The translations under genes were made by a program, and so were the position numbers. Positions 8,125 to 17,361 of a stretch of DNA of 64,000 bases are shown here, piece after piece. The notes beneath the pieces were generated by a model. It had not been told where the DNA came from. It did no database searches and saw only the letters and a program-made list of their open reading frames with translations. Numbering within the stretch: the first letter of the stretch is position 1; each line of letters begins with the position of its first letter. This DNA is from Streptomyces seoulensis (lineage in GTDB: Bacteria; Actinomycetota; Actinomycetes; Streptomycetales; Streptomycetaceae): contig CP054936.1 in the NCBI GenBank assembly GCA_013364255.1, positions 1,674,001 through 1,738,000 of the forward strand, given 5' to 3'.

Positions 8125-9401
8125 CAGATCGCCTCCGTACCGGTGCGCGGCGGGGTGGGGGACGCCGGGGCGCGCCGCCCGCCGGCTCCAGCGGTCCGCG
8201 CGCCGGACGCGGCCTCGGGTGTCGCGGCCGCGGGGGCCGGACCGGCACCGGGCGCGCCGGGCTTCCCGGGGGGAGCGGTCACGGCGGGCGCGGGGGCTCC
8301 GGCGCCGGCCGGGACGGTGTCCGGTCGCGCCGGGCCGGCCGGGTCGGCCGTTCCGGCGACCACGCCCAGCAGGGTGTCGGAGTCCACCACGCCCAGGCAC
8401 CGGCCCGCGTCCACGACCCGGGCCGCGGTGCCCGCGCGGGCCACCGCCTCGATCGCCTCCGCGACCGTGGCCTCGGGCCGGACCGCAGGGCCGCCGGCCG
8501 CGTCCGCCGCGGACGCGGGACGCATGGCCGTACGGACCGTCAGCACCTGTTCGCGCGGCACGTCCCGGACGAACGCGCGGACGTAGTCGTCCGCGGGGGA
8601 GCCGACGATCTCCTCGGGGGTGCCCAGCTGGACGACCCGCCCGTCGCGCATCAGGGCGATCCGGTCGCCGAGCTTGAGGGCCTCGGAGAGGTCGTGGGTG
8701 ATGAAGACCATCGTGCGGCCCTCCTCGCGGTGCAGGCGGACCACCTCTTCCTGCATGTCGCGCCGGATGAGCGGGTCGAGGGCGCTGAACGGCTCGTCGA
8801 ACAGCAGCACTTCGGGGTCCACGGCCAGGGCGCGGGCCAGGCCCACCCGCTGGCGCTGGCCGCCGGAGAGCTGGCCGGGCCGGCGCTTCTCCATGCCTTC
8901 GAGGCCGACCTTGGCGACGACCTCGGCGGCCCGCTCGCGTCGCTCGGACCTGCCGACGCCCTGGATCTCCAGGCCGTAGGCGACGTTGTCGAGGACCGTG
9001 CGGTGCGGGAGCAGGCCGAAGTGCTGGAAGACCATGGCGGCGCGGTGCCGGCGCAGTTCGCGCAGGCGGCCCTTGTCCATCGCGCGGACGTCCTCGCCGT
9101 CGATGGCGATCGTGCCGGCCGTCGGCTCGATCAGCCTGGTCAGACAGCGGACGAGGGTGGACTTGCCGGAGCCGGACAGGCCCATCACGACGAAGACCTC
9201 GCCCTTCAGGACATCGAAGGAGACGTCGCGGACGGCGGCGGTGCAGCCGGTGCGCGCCCGCAGTCCGGCGGCGTCCAGGGCGCTCAGCTCGGGGTCGGCG
9301 GGGACGCGGTCGGCCTTGGGGCCGAACACCTTCCACAGGCCGTCCACGGAGAAGACGGGGGCGTCGGTGGGGGGCTTGCGGGTGGGGACGGTGAGCGTCA
9401 T
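8124..9401 (-). CDS. proV: glycine betaine ABC transporter ATP-binding protein
   Basis: This 425-residue ATPase has Walker A (GLSGSGKST), the Q-loop, the LSGGQRQRV signature, Walker B (VLLFDEP) and the switch histidine (ITHDLSEAL). A CBS-like regulatory region occupies the C-terminal third, as in ProV/OpuAA where it senses ionic strength. A Pro/Ala/Gly-rich tail of about 60 residues follows and is probably disordered. The N-terminal stretch [17 protein letters not shown] is typical of ProV. ATG at 9401 overlaps the stop of the choline dehydrogenase gene, so it depends on translation and transcription through betA, which is interrupted. The gene powers uptake by the adjoining permease. Confidence 0.92.
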   Translation of the reverse strand: MTLTVPTRKPPTDAPVFSVDGLWKVFGPKADRVPADPELSALDAAGLRARTGCTAAVRDVSFDVLKGEVFVVMGLSGSGKSTLVRCLTRLIEPTAGTIAIDGEDVRAMDKGRLRELRRHRAAMVFQHFGLLPHRTVLDNVAYGLEIQGVGRSERRERAAEVVAKVGLEGMEKRRPGQLSGGQRQRVGLARALAVDPEVLLFDEPFSALDPLIRRDMQEEVVRLHREEGRTMVFITHDLSEALKLGDRIALMRDGRVVQLGTPEEIVGSPADDYVRAFVRDVPREQVLTVRTAMRPASAADAAGGPAVRPEATVAEAIEAVARAGTAARVVDAGRCLGVVDSDTLLGVVAGTADPAGPARPDTVPAGAGAPAPAVTAPPGKPGAPGAGPAPAAATPEAASGARTAGAGGRRAPASPTPPRTGTEAI

Positions 9402-10396
9402 CGGGACTCGCCTCCGATCAGGTCGACGGCCTTCTCCCCGACCATGAGCACCCCGATCATCGGGTTCACGGCGGGCATGGCCGGGAAGACGGACGCGTCG
9501 GCGACGCGGATGCCGGACAGGCCGCGCACGCGCAGCCGCGGGTCGACCACGGCCAGCGCGTCGTCGGCGGCGCCCATCCGGCAGGTGCCGGCCGGGTGGT
9601 AGACCGTGTGCGCGACCTTGCGGGCGTACTCGCTCAGTTCGGCGTCGCCGACGATCTCGGGGCCGGGGCAGACCTCGCGCTTGAGCCAGCCGGCCAGCGG
9701 TTCGGACGCGGCGATCCGGCGGGCGATGCGGAGGCCGTCGACGAGGGTGCGGGCGTCGTAGTCCTCCTCGTCGGTGAAGTAGCTGAAGTCCAGGGCGGGT
9801 TTCACCGACGGGTCGGCGCTGGTCAGGTACAGCCGGCCGCGGCTCCTGGGCTTGGGGATGTTGGGGGTCATCGAGACGCCGTACGCGGGCCGTTCGTAGC
9901 CGAGGCGCTCGGGGTTGTCCGTGAACGGTATCTGGTAGAAGTGGAACATCAGGTCCGGGCCGGGCTGTTGGGGGTCGCGGCGCACGAACAGGCCGGCGTC
10001 GGAGTCCATCGCGGAGTTCTCCGGGATCGGGCCGTTCGTCTCCCAGACGATCACCGACTCGGGGTGGTCGAGCAGATTCTCGCCGACGCCCGGCAGATCG
10101 TGCGCGACCGGGATGCCGAGCGCCTCCAGCTGGGCGCGGGGGCCGATCCCCGAATGCAGCAGCAGCCGCGGGGAGTCGACGGCGCCGGCGCACAGGACGA
10201 CCTCGTGACGGGCCCGCACCAGCAGTTCCTCGCCGTCCTTGGTGCGCACGTGGACGCCCTCGGCGCGGGCGCCGTCCAGCTCGAGGCGGAACGCCCAGGT
10301 CTCCAGGAAGATACGGAGGTTGGGGCGGTCGTCCATCACCGGGTGCAGATACGCGACGGAGGCGGAGGAGCGCTTGTTGTCCTCCGGGTGGTAGTA
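9398..10396 (-). pseudogene. betA: choline dehydrogenase (GMC oxidoreductase), 3' part split by an IS element
   Basis: This is the C-terminal two-thirds (about 331 residues) of a GMC-family FAD flavoprotein. It retains the second GMC signature region ([19 protein letters not shown]) and the C-terminal active-site histidine region ([11 protein letters not shown], then [12 protein letters not shown]). It continues without a start codon into the inverted repeat of the IS at 10397. The 5' part lies at 11835-12376. Removing the IS and one TAGTA copy joins FDLAY to YHPED in frame, giving 1536 nt (512 codons). The intact enzyme would oxidise choline to betaine aldehyde for the neighbouring aldehyde dehydrogenase. 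Confidence 0.9.
10392..10396. repeat. target-site duplication, left copy (TAGTA)
   Basis: The 5-bp TAGTA flanks the left IS end and is repeated at 11835-11839 next to the right end. On the coding strand it falls in the Tyr-Tyr codons of betA. Confidence 0.85.
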
Positions 10397-11834
10397 GGGC
10401 TTGGTCAGGTTCACTCGTGAGTGGCGTGTCTGCTTGTCTGTCGGTGCCGTTGTCTTGGTGTGACACCTGAGGAGTTGGCCGGGGTCCGTGCGGACCTGGA
10501 GGCTTTCGCGGCGGAGTTGTTCGACGGGTTCTTTCGTGCGGATCAGCGGCGGTGGGGACAGGCGTATGTGCGCGGGCTGCTGCTGGACGGCAGACGCAAG
10601 TCGGTGGAGCCGATGGCGGCCCGGCTGGGTGAGGACGGCAACCGGCAGGCGCTGGCGCACTTCATCACTTCCAGCCCGTGGGATGCGGCGCATGTGCGGG
10701 CCCGGCTGGCCTGGAGGATGCACGAGGTGATCGGCCCGGAAGCCTTGATCGTGGACGACACCGGTTTCCTCAAGGACGGGGACGCCTCGGCGTGTGTGTC
10801 GCGGCAGTACACCGGCACCGCGGGCAAGGTCACCAACTGCCAGGTGGGCGTCTCGGTGCATCTGGCCACCGACCGTGCCTCGGCCGCGGTCGACTGGCGC
10901 CTGTTCGTGCCGGCCTCCTGGGACCCGGCCTCGCCCGAGGCCGATGCGGTCAAGGTCTCCCGCCGCACCCGCTGCGGCATGCCCGACCAGGCCGGGCACG
11001 TGGAGAAGTGGCAGCTCGCTCTGGACATGATCGACGAGACCCTCTCGTGGGGCATCGACATCCCGCTGGTGGTCGCGGACGCCGGCTACGGCGATGCCGC
11101 CGCCTTCCGCCTCGGTCTGGAGGAACGGGACCTGCCTTACGCGGTCGGTGTCTGCGGCCGGCATACCGCGCATCCGGCCGATGCCCGGCCCGTCCAACCG
11201 GTCTACGCGGGCACCGGGCGTCCGCCGAAGATGCGGTACCCCGGGCCTGCGCGCAACGTGAAGGACCTGGTCATCGCGGCCGGCCGGGCGGCGGCCCGGC
11301 CGGTGTCCTGGCGGGAGGGGTCCCGGCCGGGCAAAGGCCGCAGTGGCCTCAAGCGCATGTACTCGCGGTTCGTCGCTCTCCGCATCCGCCCGGCCGGACG
11401 CGGCATCCGCAAGGTCGTCGAGGATCCGGAGCTGCCCGAGCGGTGGCTGCTGGCCGAGTGGCCGGCCACCGAGCCGGAACCGGTGCAGTTCTGGCTGTCG
11501 AACCTGCCCTCCGGCATGCCGCTGGCCACTCTGGTGCGGCTGGCCAAACTCCGCTGGCGCATCGAACACGACTACCGCGAGATGAAACAGGCCCTGGGCC
11601 TGGCCCACTTCGAAGGCCGCACCTGGACCGGCTGGCACCACCACGTCACCCTCGTCTCGGCCGCACACGCCTTTTGCACCCTGCAACGACTGGCCCGTCA
11701 CCCAAAAGACGCGGCGCGGGCCTGAGCCTCTACCAAGTCATCCGCGAACTCCAAACACTCCTCGCCACCTGGGCCGGCGCCTGCCCCACCTGCCACCGCG
11801 ACATACCCAAACCGATACGAACCTGACCAAGCCC
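10397..11834 (+). mobile_element. IS701-like insertion sequence, 1438 bp
   Basis: The element is bounded by perfect 16-bp inverted repeats, GGGCTTGGTCAGGTTC at 10397-10412 and its complement at 11819-11834, and flanked by TAGTA duplications. It holds one transposase gene of the DDE_5/IS701 type, transcribed opposite to the betA operon it interrupts. The intact ends, the intact duplications and the exactly restorable host gene point to a recent insertion. Because the choline operon is read leftward across it, the element is expected to be polar on proV, proW and proX unless an outward promoter exists. Confidence 0.92.
10460..11725 (+). CDS. IS701-family transposase, stop before usual C-terminus
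   Basis: This DDE transposase has the expected catalytic blocks: [11 protein letters not shown] (first Asp), [14 protein letters not shown] (second Asp) and [17 protein letters not shown] (Glu in the Y-R-E-x-K class motif). GTG at 10460 gives the family-like start [15 protein letters not shown]; an upstream GTG at 10421 would add 13 Cys-rich residues. The frame stops at 11725 after HPKDAARA. The adjoining -1 frame continues as [15 protein letters not shown] to a stop at 11826, and this looks like the missing C-terminal helix with its CPTCH end. A slippery heptamer CCCAAAA lies at 11701-11707 in the right phase. The gene is therefore either frameshift-expressed or carries a one-base deletion. 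Confidence 0.88.
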   Translation: MTPEELAGVRADLEAFAAELFDGFFRADQRRWGQAYVRGLLLDGRRKSVEPMAARLGEDGNRQALAHFITSSPWDAAHVRARLAWRMHEVIGPEALIVDDTGFLKDGDASACVSRQYTGTAGKVTNCQVGVSVHLATDRASAAVDWRLFVPASWDPASPEADAVKVSRRTRCGMPDQAGHVEKWQLALDMIDETLSWGIDIPLVVADAGYGDAAAFRLGLEERDLPYAVGVCGRHTAHPADARPVQPVYAGTGRPPKMRYPGPARNVKDLVIAAGRAAARPVSWREGSRPGKGRSGLKRMYSRFVALRIRPAGRGIRKVVEDPELPERWLLAEWPATEPEPVQFWLSNLPSGMPLATLVRLAKLRWRIEHDYREMKQALGLAHFEGRTWTGWHHHVTLVSAAHAFCTLQRLARHPKDAARA

Positions 11835-11839
11835 TAGTA
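11835..11839. repeat. target-site duplication, right copy (TAGTA)
   Basis: This is the second copy of TAGTA, directly after the right inverted repeat. Together with 10392-10396 it marks the insertion point in betA. Confidence 0.85.
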
Positions 11840-12376
11840 GGCCAGGTCGAAGAAGCCGACGCCCTCGGTGAACGGCTTCTCGTTGAAGCCCTCCACGCGG
11901 GGCACCCCGAGGGCCGTCTCGGCGGCGTCGACGAAGTCGCGCGCGATGGCGTTGCGGTCCTTCTCGTCGACGGAGACGATGTTGTTCTTCAGCCGGGCGA
12001 AGTAGGGCTCCATGGGGACGGCGCCCCAGCCCTCGGCGCCGGCCCGCTCCCACTCGTCCCAGTCGGAGGGGAGCGGCTTGAAGGAGATCAGCGTGTTGTG
12101 CGAGGAGCAGCCGCCGAGCACGCGCGCCCGGCTGTGCCGTATGTGGGAGTTGCCGCGCGGCTGTTCGGTGGTCGGGTAGTCGTAGTCGAGATCGCCGCCG
12201 AGCAGGCCCATCCAGCGGCGCAGGGTGAGGACGTCGTCGCGGCCGACGTCGCTCGGGCCGCCCTCGATGACGGCGACGGTGACGTCCGGGTCCTCGGTGA
12301 GCCGGGCGGCGATCACGGAGCCTGCGGTGCCGCCGCCGATGACGACGTAGTCGAACTCGTGGGTGTGATCCGGCAT
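11835..12376 (-). pseudogene. betA: choline dehydrogenase (GMC oxidoreductase), 5' part split by an IS element
   Basis: This is the N-terminal 180 residues of the GMC enzyme. It has the ADP-binding motif VVIGGGTAGSVIAARL (G-x-G-x-x-G) near residue 10 and the first GMC signature (GGCSSHNTLISFK), where FAD is held. It ends EGVGFFDLAY and then meets a TAG stop created at the IS junction. ATG at 12376 is the start. It follows betB by 74 bp on the same strand. Any product would hold FAD-binding residues but lack the active site. Confidence 0.9.
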
Positions 12377-12450
12377 GCGGTGGTTACTCCTGCGGTGTGG
12401 GAGGACGTGCGGTGGACTGCGGCGGGTTCGCCGGCCGGGCGAGTGGGGGC

Positions 12451-13971
12451 TCAGCCGGCGAACCAGCGCACCGGCTTGGGCGCGAGGTTCTGGTAGACGT
12501 GCTTGGACTCGCGGTACTCGGCGAGCCCGGCGGGGCCCAGTTCGCGGCCGGTGCCGCTCTTGCCGAAGCCGCCCCACTCCGCCTGCGGCAGGTAGGGGTG
12601 GAAGTCGTTGATCCAGACGGTGCCGTGCCGCAGCCGGCCGGCGACGCGGCGGGCGCGGCCGGCGTCGGTGGTCCACACGGCGCCCGCGAGACCGTACTCG
12701 GTGTCGTTGGCGAGGCGGACGGCCTCGTCCTCGGTGCGGAAGGTCTCGACGGTGAGGACGGGGCCGAAGACCTCCTCGCGGACGACCTTCATGCCGCGGT
12801 GGCAGGCGTCGAGGACGGTCGGCTCGTAGAACCAGCCCGACTCGGGGCGCCGCGCCGAGGGTTCGGGCCGCTTGCCGCCGCAGCGCAGCACCGCGCCCTC
12901 CGCCAGCGCGGACGCGACGTACGCCTCCACCTTGGCGCGCTGCTGCTCGGAGACGAGCGGGCCGCACTCGACGCCCTCCTCGGTGCCCCGGCCGAGGCTG
13001 ATCCGCTGGGCGCGGCGGGCGAGTTCGGCGACGAAGCGGTCGCGGACCGACTCCTCGACGATGAGGCGCGCACCGGCCGAGCAGACCTGGCCGCTGTGGA
13101 TGAAGGCGGCGTTGAGGGCCTGGTCGACGGCGGTGTCGAAGTCCTCGTCGGTGGCGCAGGCGTCGGCGAAGACCACGTTGGGGTTCTTGCCGCCGAGTTC
13201 GAGGGCGACCTTCTTCACTCCGGCGGCGGCCGCCCGGGCGACCTTGGTCCCGCTGGCCAGGCCGCCGGTGAAGGAGACCAGGTCGACGCCGGGATGGTCG
13301 GCGAGCCGGGCGCCGACGGTGTGACCGGGGCCGGTGACGATGTTGGCGACCCCGGCGGGCAGCCCGGCCTCGATGAGCAGCCCGATCAGCGCGACGGTGG
13401 TCAGCGGGGTGATCTCGCTCGGCTTGACCACGAAGGTGTTGCCGGCCGCGAGGGCCGGGGCGATCTTCCAACTGGCCTGGAGGAGAGGGTAGTTCCAGGG
13501 AGTGATCAGCGCGCAGACGCCGACCGGCTCGTGGACGACGACGCTGTGGACGTCGGGCGATCCGGCGTCGACCACCCGGCCCGGCGGCTCGGCGGCCACC
13601 AGGTCGGCGAAGTAGCGGAAGGCGTCGGCGACGCAGTCGATGTCGACCCGGCCCTCCTCCACGGTCTTGCCGGCGTCGCGGCTCTCCAGCAGGCCGAGTT
13701 CCTCGCGGTCGCGCACCAGCAGGCCGGCGACGCGGCGCAGCAGCGCGGCGCGCTCGGCGGCCGGGGTGTGCGGCCAGGGACCGTGGTCGAACGCCCGCCG
13801 GGCGGCGGCCACGGCCTTCTCCGCGTCCTTCTCGTCGCCCTCGGCGACCACGGCGAACGGCCGGGCGTCCGCCGGGTCGAGGATCTCGCGCGTCGCGCCG
13901 GAGCTCGCCGGGAGCCACTCGCCTCCCGCGTGGATGGTCGCCTGGCCCTGTCGTTCCGTTCTGTCCACCAT
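12451..13971 (-). CDS. betB: betaine-aldehyde dehydrogenase (aldehyde dehydrogenase family)
   Basis: This 506-residue NAD(P)-dependent aldehyde dehydrogenase is of standard length. The N-terminal Rossmann part has VKPSEITPLTT and FTGGLASGTKV. The general base Glu sits in LELGGKNPNVVF, and the catalytic Cys in HSGQVCSAGARLIVEE. The specific assignment to betaine aldehyde comes from context: the next gene is a choline dehydrogenase, followed by a glycine betaine transporter. It is the first gene of the operon. A 6-bp-arm inverted repeat about 90-105 bp upstream may be its control site. Because betA is broken, this enzyme may now lack its main internal source of substrate. Confidence 0.88.
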   Translation of the reverse strand: MVDRTERQGQATIHAGGEWLPASSGATREILDPADARPFAVVAEGDEKDAEKAVAAARRAFDHGPWPHTPAAERAALLRRVAGLLVRDREELGLLESRDAGKTVEEGRVDIDCVADAFRYFADLVAAEPPGRVVDAGSPDVHSVVVHEPVGVCALITPWNYPLLQASWKIAPALAAGNTFVVKPSEITPLTTVALIGLLIEAGLPAGVANIVTGPGHTVGARLADHPGVDLVSFTGGLASGTKVARAAAAGVKKVALELGGKNPNVVFADACATDEDFDTAVDQALNAAFIHSGQVCSAGARLIVEESVRDRFVAELARRAQRISLGRGTEEGVECGPLVSEQQRAKVEAYVASALAEGAVLRCGGKRPEPSARRPESGWFYEPTVLDACHRGMKVVREEVFGPVLTVETFRTEDEAVRLANDTEYGLAGAVWTTDAGRARRVAGRLRHGTVWINDFHPYLPQAEWGGFGKSGTGRELGPAGLAEYRESKHVYQNLAPKPVRWFAG

Positions 13972-14059
13972 GATCGGTGCAGCCTTCCGTTCCTGTTCCG
14001 TACCCCTGCGTCACATGGGTGTCACGCTCGGGGACCGTGGCCACATGCCCGACCCTGCG

Positions 14060-14075
14060 GATTGCATGCGCAATC
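14060..14075. promoter_or_regulatory. possible operator of the betaine operon
   Basis: The arms GATTGC and GCAATC are separated by ATGC, about 90-105 bp upstream of the betB start in a 251-bp intergenic gap. No regulator gene lies beside it, so the binding protein is unknown. Confidence 0.4.
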
Positions 14076-14222
14076 GGTAACCGAAAGTGCGCTGGGTCAC
14101 TGAAAATGCGGTCGAAAAGGGACAAAGAAGGGCTGTGAGGGGGCGGTTACGGAGGGATCGGTGCGGCTCGAAGCCCTCGACGCGGGGGACTTGGGGGGCG
14201 GCGGCCGCATCCGGGTGAGTGA

Positions 14223-15677
14223 TCAGCGGCGGCCGTCCGGGTGGTGGACGCTGAGGTCGCCGTAGGCCGACAGGGCGCCGGCCAGGTCACCGGGTGTGCG
14301 CCGCAAGGTGGCGTCCAGGAAGGCGAGCGTGGTCGCGGCGACGACGTGCGGGCTCTCGGCGCGGCCCAGGGAGCCGACTATCGAGGGGACGGGCGGCAGG
14401 TACAGCGGGCCGTCCATGAAGGTGAGGTGTGCGGCGCCGGGAACGGTGAGCAGGTAGCTCGTCGTGGTGCTGCGCCGGAGGGCGCCGGTGAGACGGGGCA
14501 GGTAACGCGGGTCGGTCTCGGGGGTGATGGCCTGGGTGAGGGCGAGCGTCGGCTGGTGGAGGACGGGCGAGGCGGGGCCGTGGGGGTAGCCGTCCAGATC
14601 GATGACGGCGTCGAACCGGCGGTCCTGCCGGGCCGCTTGCAGAGCGGCGGCGCCGCCCATGGAGTGGCCGGTGACCGCGACCCGGCCGGTGTCCAGGCGC
14701 CCGGTCAGCGGCCCGGGTGTCTCCCCCCGGTCCAGACGCTCCAGCCGGGTGAGGACGAAACGGAGGTCGGCGGCTCGGACGGCCGTCCAACCGGCCGCCG
14801 ACTCGTCGTCCTTGGCCCGGTCTCCGGTGGAGGTGGTCCTGGTGCGGATCGTCCGGCCGTCGGAGAGGACGACGACGGCGGAGTCGTAGGGGTGGTCCAG
14901 GGCGGCGACCACATAGCCGTGGCTGGCCAGTTCCTCCGCCCAGGCGGTGTTCTGGGTGCGCACGCCGCCCGACCCGGGAGAGAACAGCACGAGCGGGAAC
15001 CGCCCGCCCCCACCGGTCACCGGGGCGTCGAAGACCGCGTGGGTGTGGGCGCGCGGAACGCCGTCGACCAGGAAGCCGGGCAGGCCGGCCTCGCGGGCGA
15101 GCGCGTCGGAGACGGTACGCGCCTCGTGCTCCGTGCGTCCGAGGTACTGGGCCCGCCGCACGCCCGCGGGGCTCTCGCGCGCGGGGTACCAGAGCTGGAC
15201 CACGACCGTGCGCCGGTCGTGCGGATCGGCGGTGAAGCTCTCGGGACGGCTCGGATCGGTCCACTGCACCACCCGGGTGCCGACCGCGAACCGGCCCGAC
15301 GGCTCGGGGAACACCGGGACGGGAAAGGCCCAGGCGGCCACCGGCCCCGCCGCGATCAGACCGGCGCAGGCCACCGACCCCGGCAGCGCCAGCCACCAGC
15401 GGGCCCGCCACGCCGGCCGGCCGGTACGGCGTCGCAGCAGGGGAGAGAGGGCGGACGGCGCCGCGGCCGCGGCGCCCGCCAGTACCGGCAGCAGCTGCCA
15501 GCGGACCCCCACCGCACCCAGCACGAGCACGGACGGCACGAGCACCGCGCCCGCCGCGATCGTGGCGCGTGGACGGGCGGCGGGGGGAAGCCAGCGCACC
15601 GCCATCAGCGCCAGGGCGCCCAGCAGGACAAGGAATTCCGGAGGGGACAGGTACAGCCCCGTGATGATCTCGGTCAC
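14223..15677 (-). CDS. membrane-anchored alpha/beta hydrolase (PAF-acetylhydrolase/lipase-like)
   Basis: About 484 residues. The N-terminal 150 residues hold several hydrophobic segments (for example FLVLLGALALMAVRW and further Ala/Leu/Val-rich runs), so the protein should sit in the membrane with the catalytic part outside. The hydrolase domain has an oxyanion region (FPLVLFSPGSGGVRTQ), a nucleophile elbow GHSMGGAAAL and a late His (GAAHLTF). This layout resembles the platelet-activating-factor acetylhydrolase isoform II/chlorophyllase group, which cleaves short ester bonds. GTG at 15677 is chosen because GAGG stands 8 bp before it; an ATG at 15713 would add 12 residues. It is divergent from a two-component system, with repeated palindromes in the shared region. 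Confidence 0.8.
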   Translation of the reverse strand: MTEIITGLYLSPPEFLVLLGALALMAVRWLPPAARPRATIAAGAVLVPSVLVLGAVGVRWQLLPVLAGAAAAAPSALSPLLRRRTGRPAWRARWWLALPGSVACAGLIAAGPVAAWAFPVPVFPEPSGRFAVGTRVVQWTDPSRPESFTADPHDRRTVVVQLWYPARESPAGVRRAQYLGRTEHEARTVSDALAREAGLPGFLVDGVPRAHTHAVFDAPVTGGGGRFPLVLFSPGSGGVRTQNTAWAEELASHGYVVAALDHPYDSAVVVLSDGRTIRTRTTSTGDRAKDDESAAGWTAVRAADLRFVLTRLERLDRGETPGPLTGRLDTGRVAVTGHSMGGAAALQAARQDRRFDAVIDLDGYPHGPASPVLHQPTLALTQAITPETDPRYLPRLTGALRRSTTTSYLLTVPGAAHLTFMDGPLYLPPVPSIVGSLGRAESPHVVAATTLAFLDATLRRTPGDLAGALSAYGDLSVHHPDGRR

Positions 15678-15735
15678 CCCGCCATCCTCGGGACCGGGCA
15701 CGTGCTGCCGCATCGGCCCCGGGTCGCCGCCGCGT

Positions 15736-15861
15736 CCGACCGCGGTCGGGGTCCGGGGCGTGTTCCGGATGCGACCGCGGTCGCACCCGGGCAGCGCGCC
15801 GGTGCGACCGAGCCGCCGTCGAGCGCGCCGGGTGAACGGCCGCTCTGCGACCGTGGGCGCA
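15736..15861. promoter_or_regulatory. repeated CGACCGCGGTCG palindromes in the hydrolase/kinase intergenic region
   Basis: The roughly 395-bp gap between the divergent hydrolase and kinase genes holds a 14-bp perfect palindrome CCGACCGCGGTCGG (15736-15749) and a 16-bp one, TGCGACCGCGGTCGCA (15770-15785). A lone half-site TGCGACCG lies at 15803-15810, and a degenerate copy TGCGACCGTGGGCGCA at 15846-15861. The series looks like a multi-site operator. The rest of the gap shows no gene. Confidence 0.5.
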
Positions 15862-16071
15862 AGCGGGACTCCTCCCGCGGTCGTACTCCGGCGCGGCGCC
15901 GTCAGACGGTGGACTCATGCGCCGGACGGCTCCGCGGCCTACCGTGACAGGACCGCGGTGCACGCCGCCGGAGCGCGAGCCGCGGGCTCCCCGTGACCGG
16001 CCCGGCTCCGGCCGTACGCGGCGGCGGCCCCGGCCGGGGCCGCCACGACGCCGAATCGACAGGGACGTGTG

Positions 16072-17361
16072 ATGACCAAGGCGGCCGCGACGCCCGGCGA
16101 CGCCCGCCCGGCGCGCCCCCGGGACCGCGCGCGGCGGACGAGCACAGCCTCACGGCCGAAGAGGTACGCCGGCCAGGCGTCGCGACGAATGGGGCGACCG
16201 GGGGGAGCCGTCCGGCGCCGGGGCCGCCGGCTGCCGCCCATGGCGCGGGACTCGCTGCTGCCCGCGCTGCTCCTGCTCCACATCGCGACCACGCGCGCGC
16301 CGCGTGAGCTCCCGGTGGCCGTGACCCTCACCGCCGCGCTCGCGCTGCCCCTGGTGGGGCGGCGCCGGGCCCCGGTCACGGTGTTCTGCGCCGTGACCGC
16401 CGCGGCCCTCGTCCAGTGGCTGCTGGACGTCCAACTCCCGGCGGACGTCGCCCTGCCGGTGGCCCTCTGCACGGTGGCCGCGAACTCGGGCCGGCGCGGC
16501 ACGCTCGTCGCCGCCGCCGTCGTGGAGGCCGGGGCCCTGCTGGCCTGCCTGCGCTGGGCGACGGACGGCGCGTTCCCGGCCCTCTTCGTCGCGGCGACCG
16601 CGGTGGTCGTCGCCGCCGCCGTCCTGGGGGTGAACACCCGGACCACGCGCGCCTACCTCGCGGTCCTGGAGGAACGGGCCGCGCGCCTGGAGCGGCAACA
16701 GGACCAGCAGGCGCGCCTGGCGGTCGCCGAGGAGCGGACCCGCATCACCCGGGAGATGCACGACATCGTCACCCACAACCTGTCCGTCATGGTCGCGCTC
16801 ACCGACGCCGCCGTCCACGCGCAGCACCGCGCGCCCGACAAGGCCACCGCCGCGCTGTTCCAGATCTCCCGAACGGGCCGGCAGGCCCTGACCGACATGC
16901 GGCGCTCGCTGGGCGTCCTGCGGACCGACGAACCGGACGCGGAGCGCCACCCGTTGCCCGGCATCGCGCAACTGGAGGCCCTCGCCGACCAGATGCGCGC
17001 CGCCGGGCTGCCGACCCACGTCGAGGTCCAGGGCGGCCACACCCACATACCCGCCACCGCACAACTCACCGTCTACCGCCTGGTGCAGGAAGCCTTGACC
17101 AACACCCTCAAGCACACACCCGCCGGCACACCTGCGCGGGTCCGGATACGGTGCTCGGCCGATTCCGTCACCGTGGACGTCACCGACAGCGGCCCCCGCC
17201 CGCCGCTCCCCGCCGCCGCGCCGGCCGGCCACGGCATCGCCGGCATGCGCGCACGCTCGGCCGCCTACGGCGGGAAGGTGCGGGCCGGACCGCTTCCCGG
17301 CGGCGGCTGGGAAGTCCGCACCCGCCTCTTCCTCGGCGGCGGCGAAGCGGCGCACGCATGA
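16072..17361 (+). CDS. NarL-type sensor histidine kinase
   Basis: This 429-residue kinase has an Arg-rich N-terminal stretch, several membrane helices (about residues 60-190), a dimerisation helix and a HisKA_3 phospho-acceptor at about His230 (EMHDIVTHNLSVMV). It then has an HATPase_c domain with N-box-like LVQEALTNTLKH and the G-box GHGIAGMRARSAAYGG. ATG at 16072 follows AGGGA. Because the first 55 residues are basic and low-complexity, a later start near 16240 (MARDSLLPALL) is also possible. The stop overlaps the start of the response regulator (ATGA), so the pair is made together. The signal sensed is unknown; the short loops suggest a membrane-embedded sensor. Confidence 0.9.
   Translation: MTKAAATPGDARPARPRDRARRTSTASRPKRYAGQASRRMGRPGGAVRRRGRRLPPMARDSLLPALLLLHIATTRAPRELPVAVTLTAALALPLVGRRRAPVTVFCAVTAAALVQWLLDVQLPADVALPVALCTVAANSGRRGTLVAAAVVEAGALLACLRWATDGAFPALFVAATAVVVAAAVLGVNTRTTRAYLAVLEERAARLERQQDQQARLAVAEERTRITREMHDIVTHNLSVMVALTDAAVHAQHRAPDKATAALFQISRTGRQALTDMRRSLGVLRTDEPDAERHPLPGIAQLEALADQMRAAGLPTHVEVQGGHTHIPATAQLTVYRLVQEALTNTLKHTPAGTPARVRIRCSADSVTVDVTDSGPRPPLPAAAPAGHGIAGMRARSAAYGGKVRAGPLPGGGWEVRTRLFLGGGEAAHA

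Noticed and set aside
6001..8586. 861-codon plus-strand frame across the permease genes
   Set aside because: His/Gly/Gln/Asp-rich low-complexity sequence, antisense to well-supported ABC transporter genes.
10678..11826. Second long frame within the IS as a separate gene
   Set aside because: Only its last 35 or so codons look like protein (the transposase C-terminus); the rest is an out-of-frame shadow.
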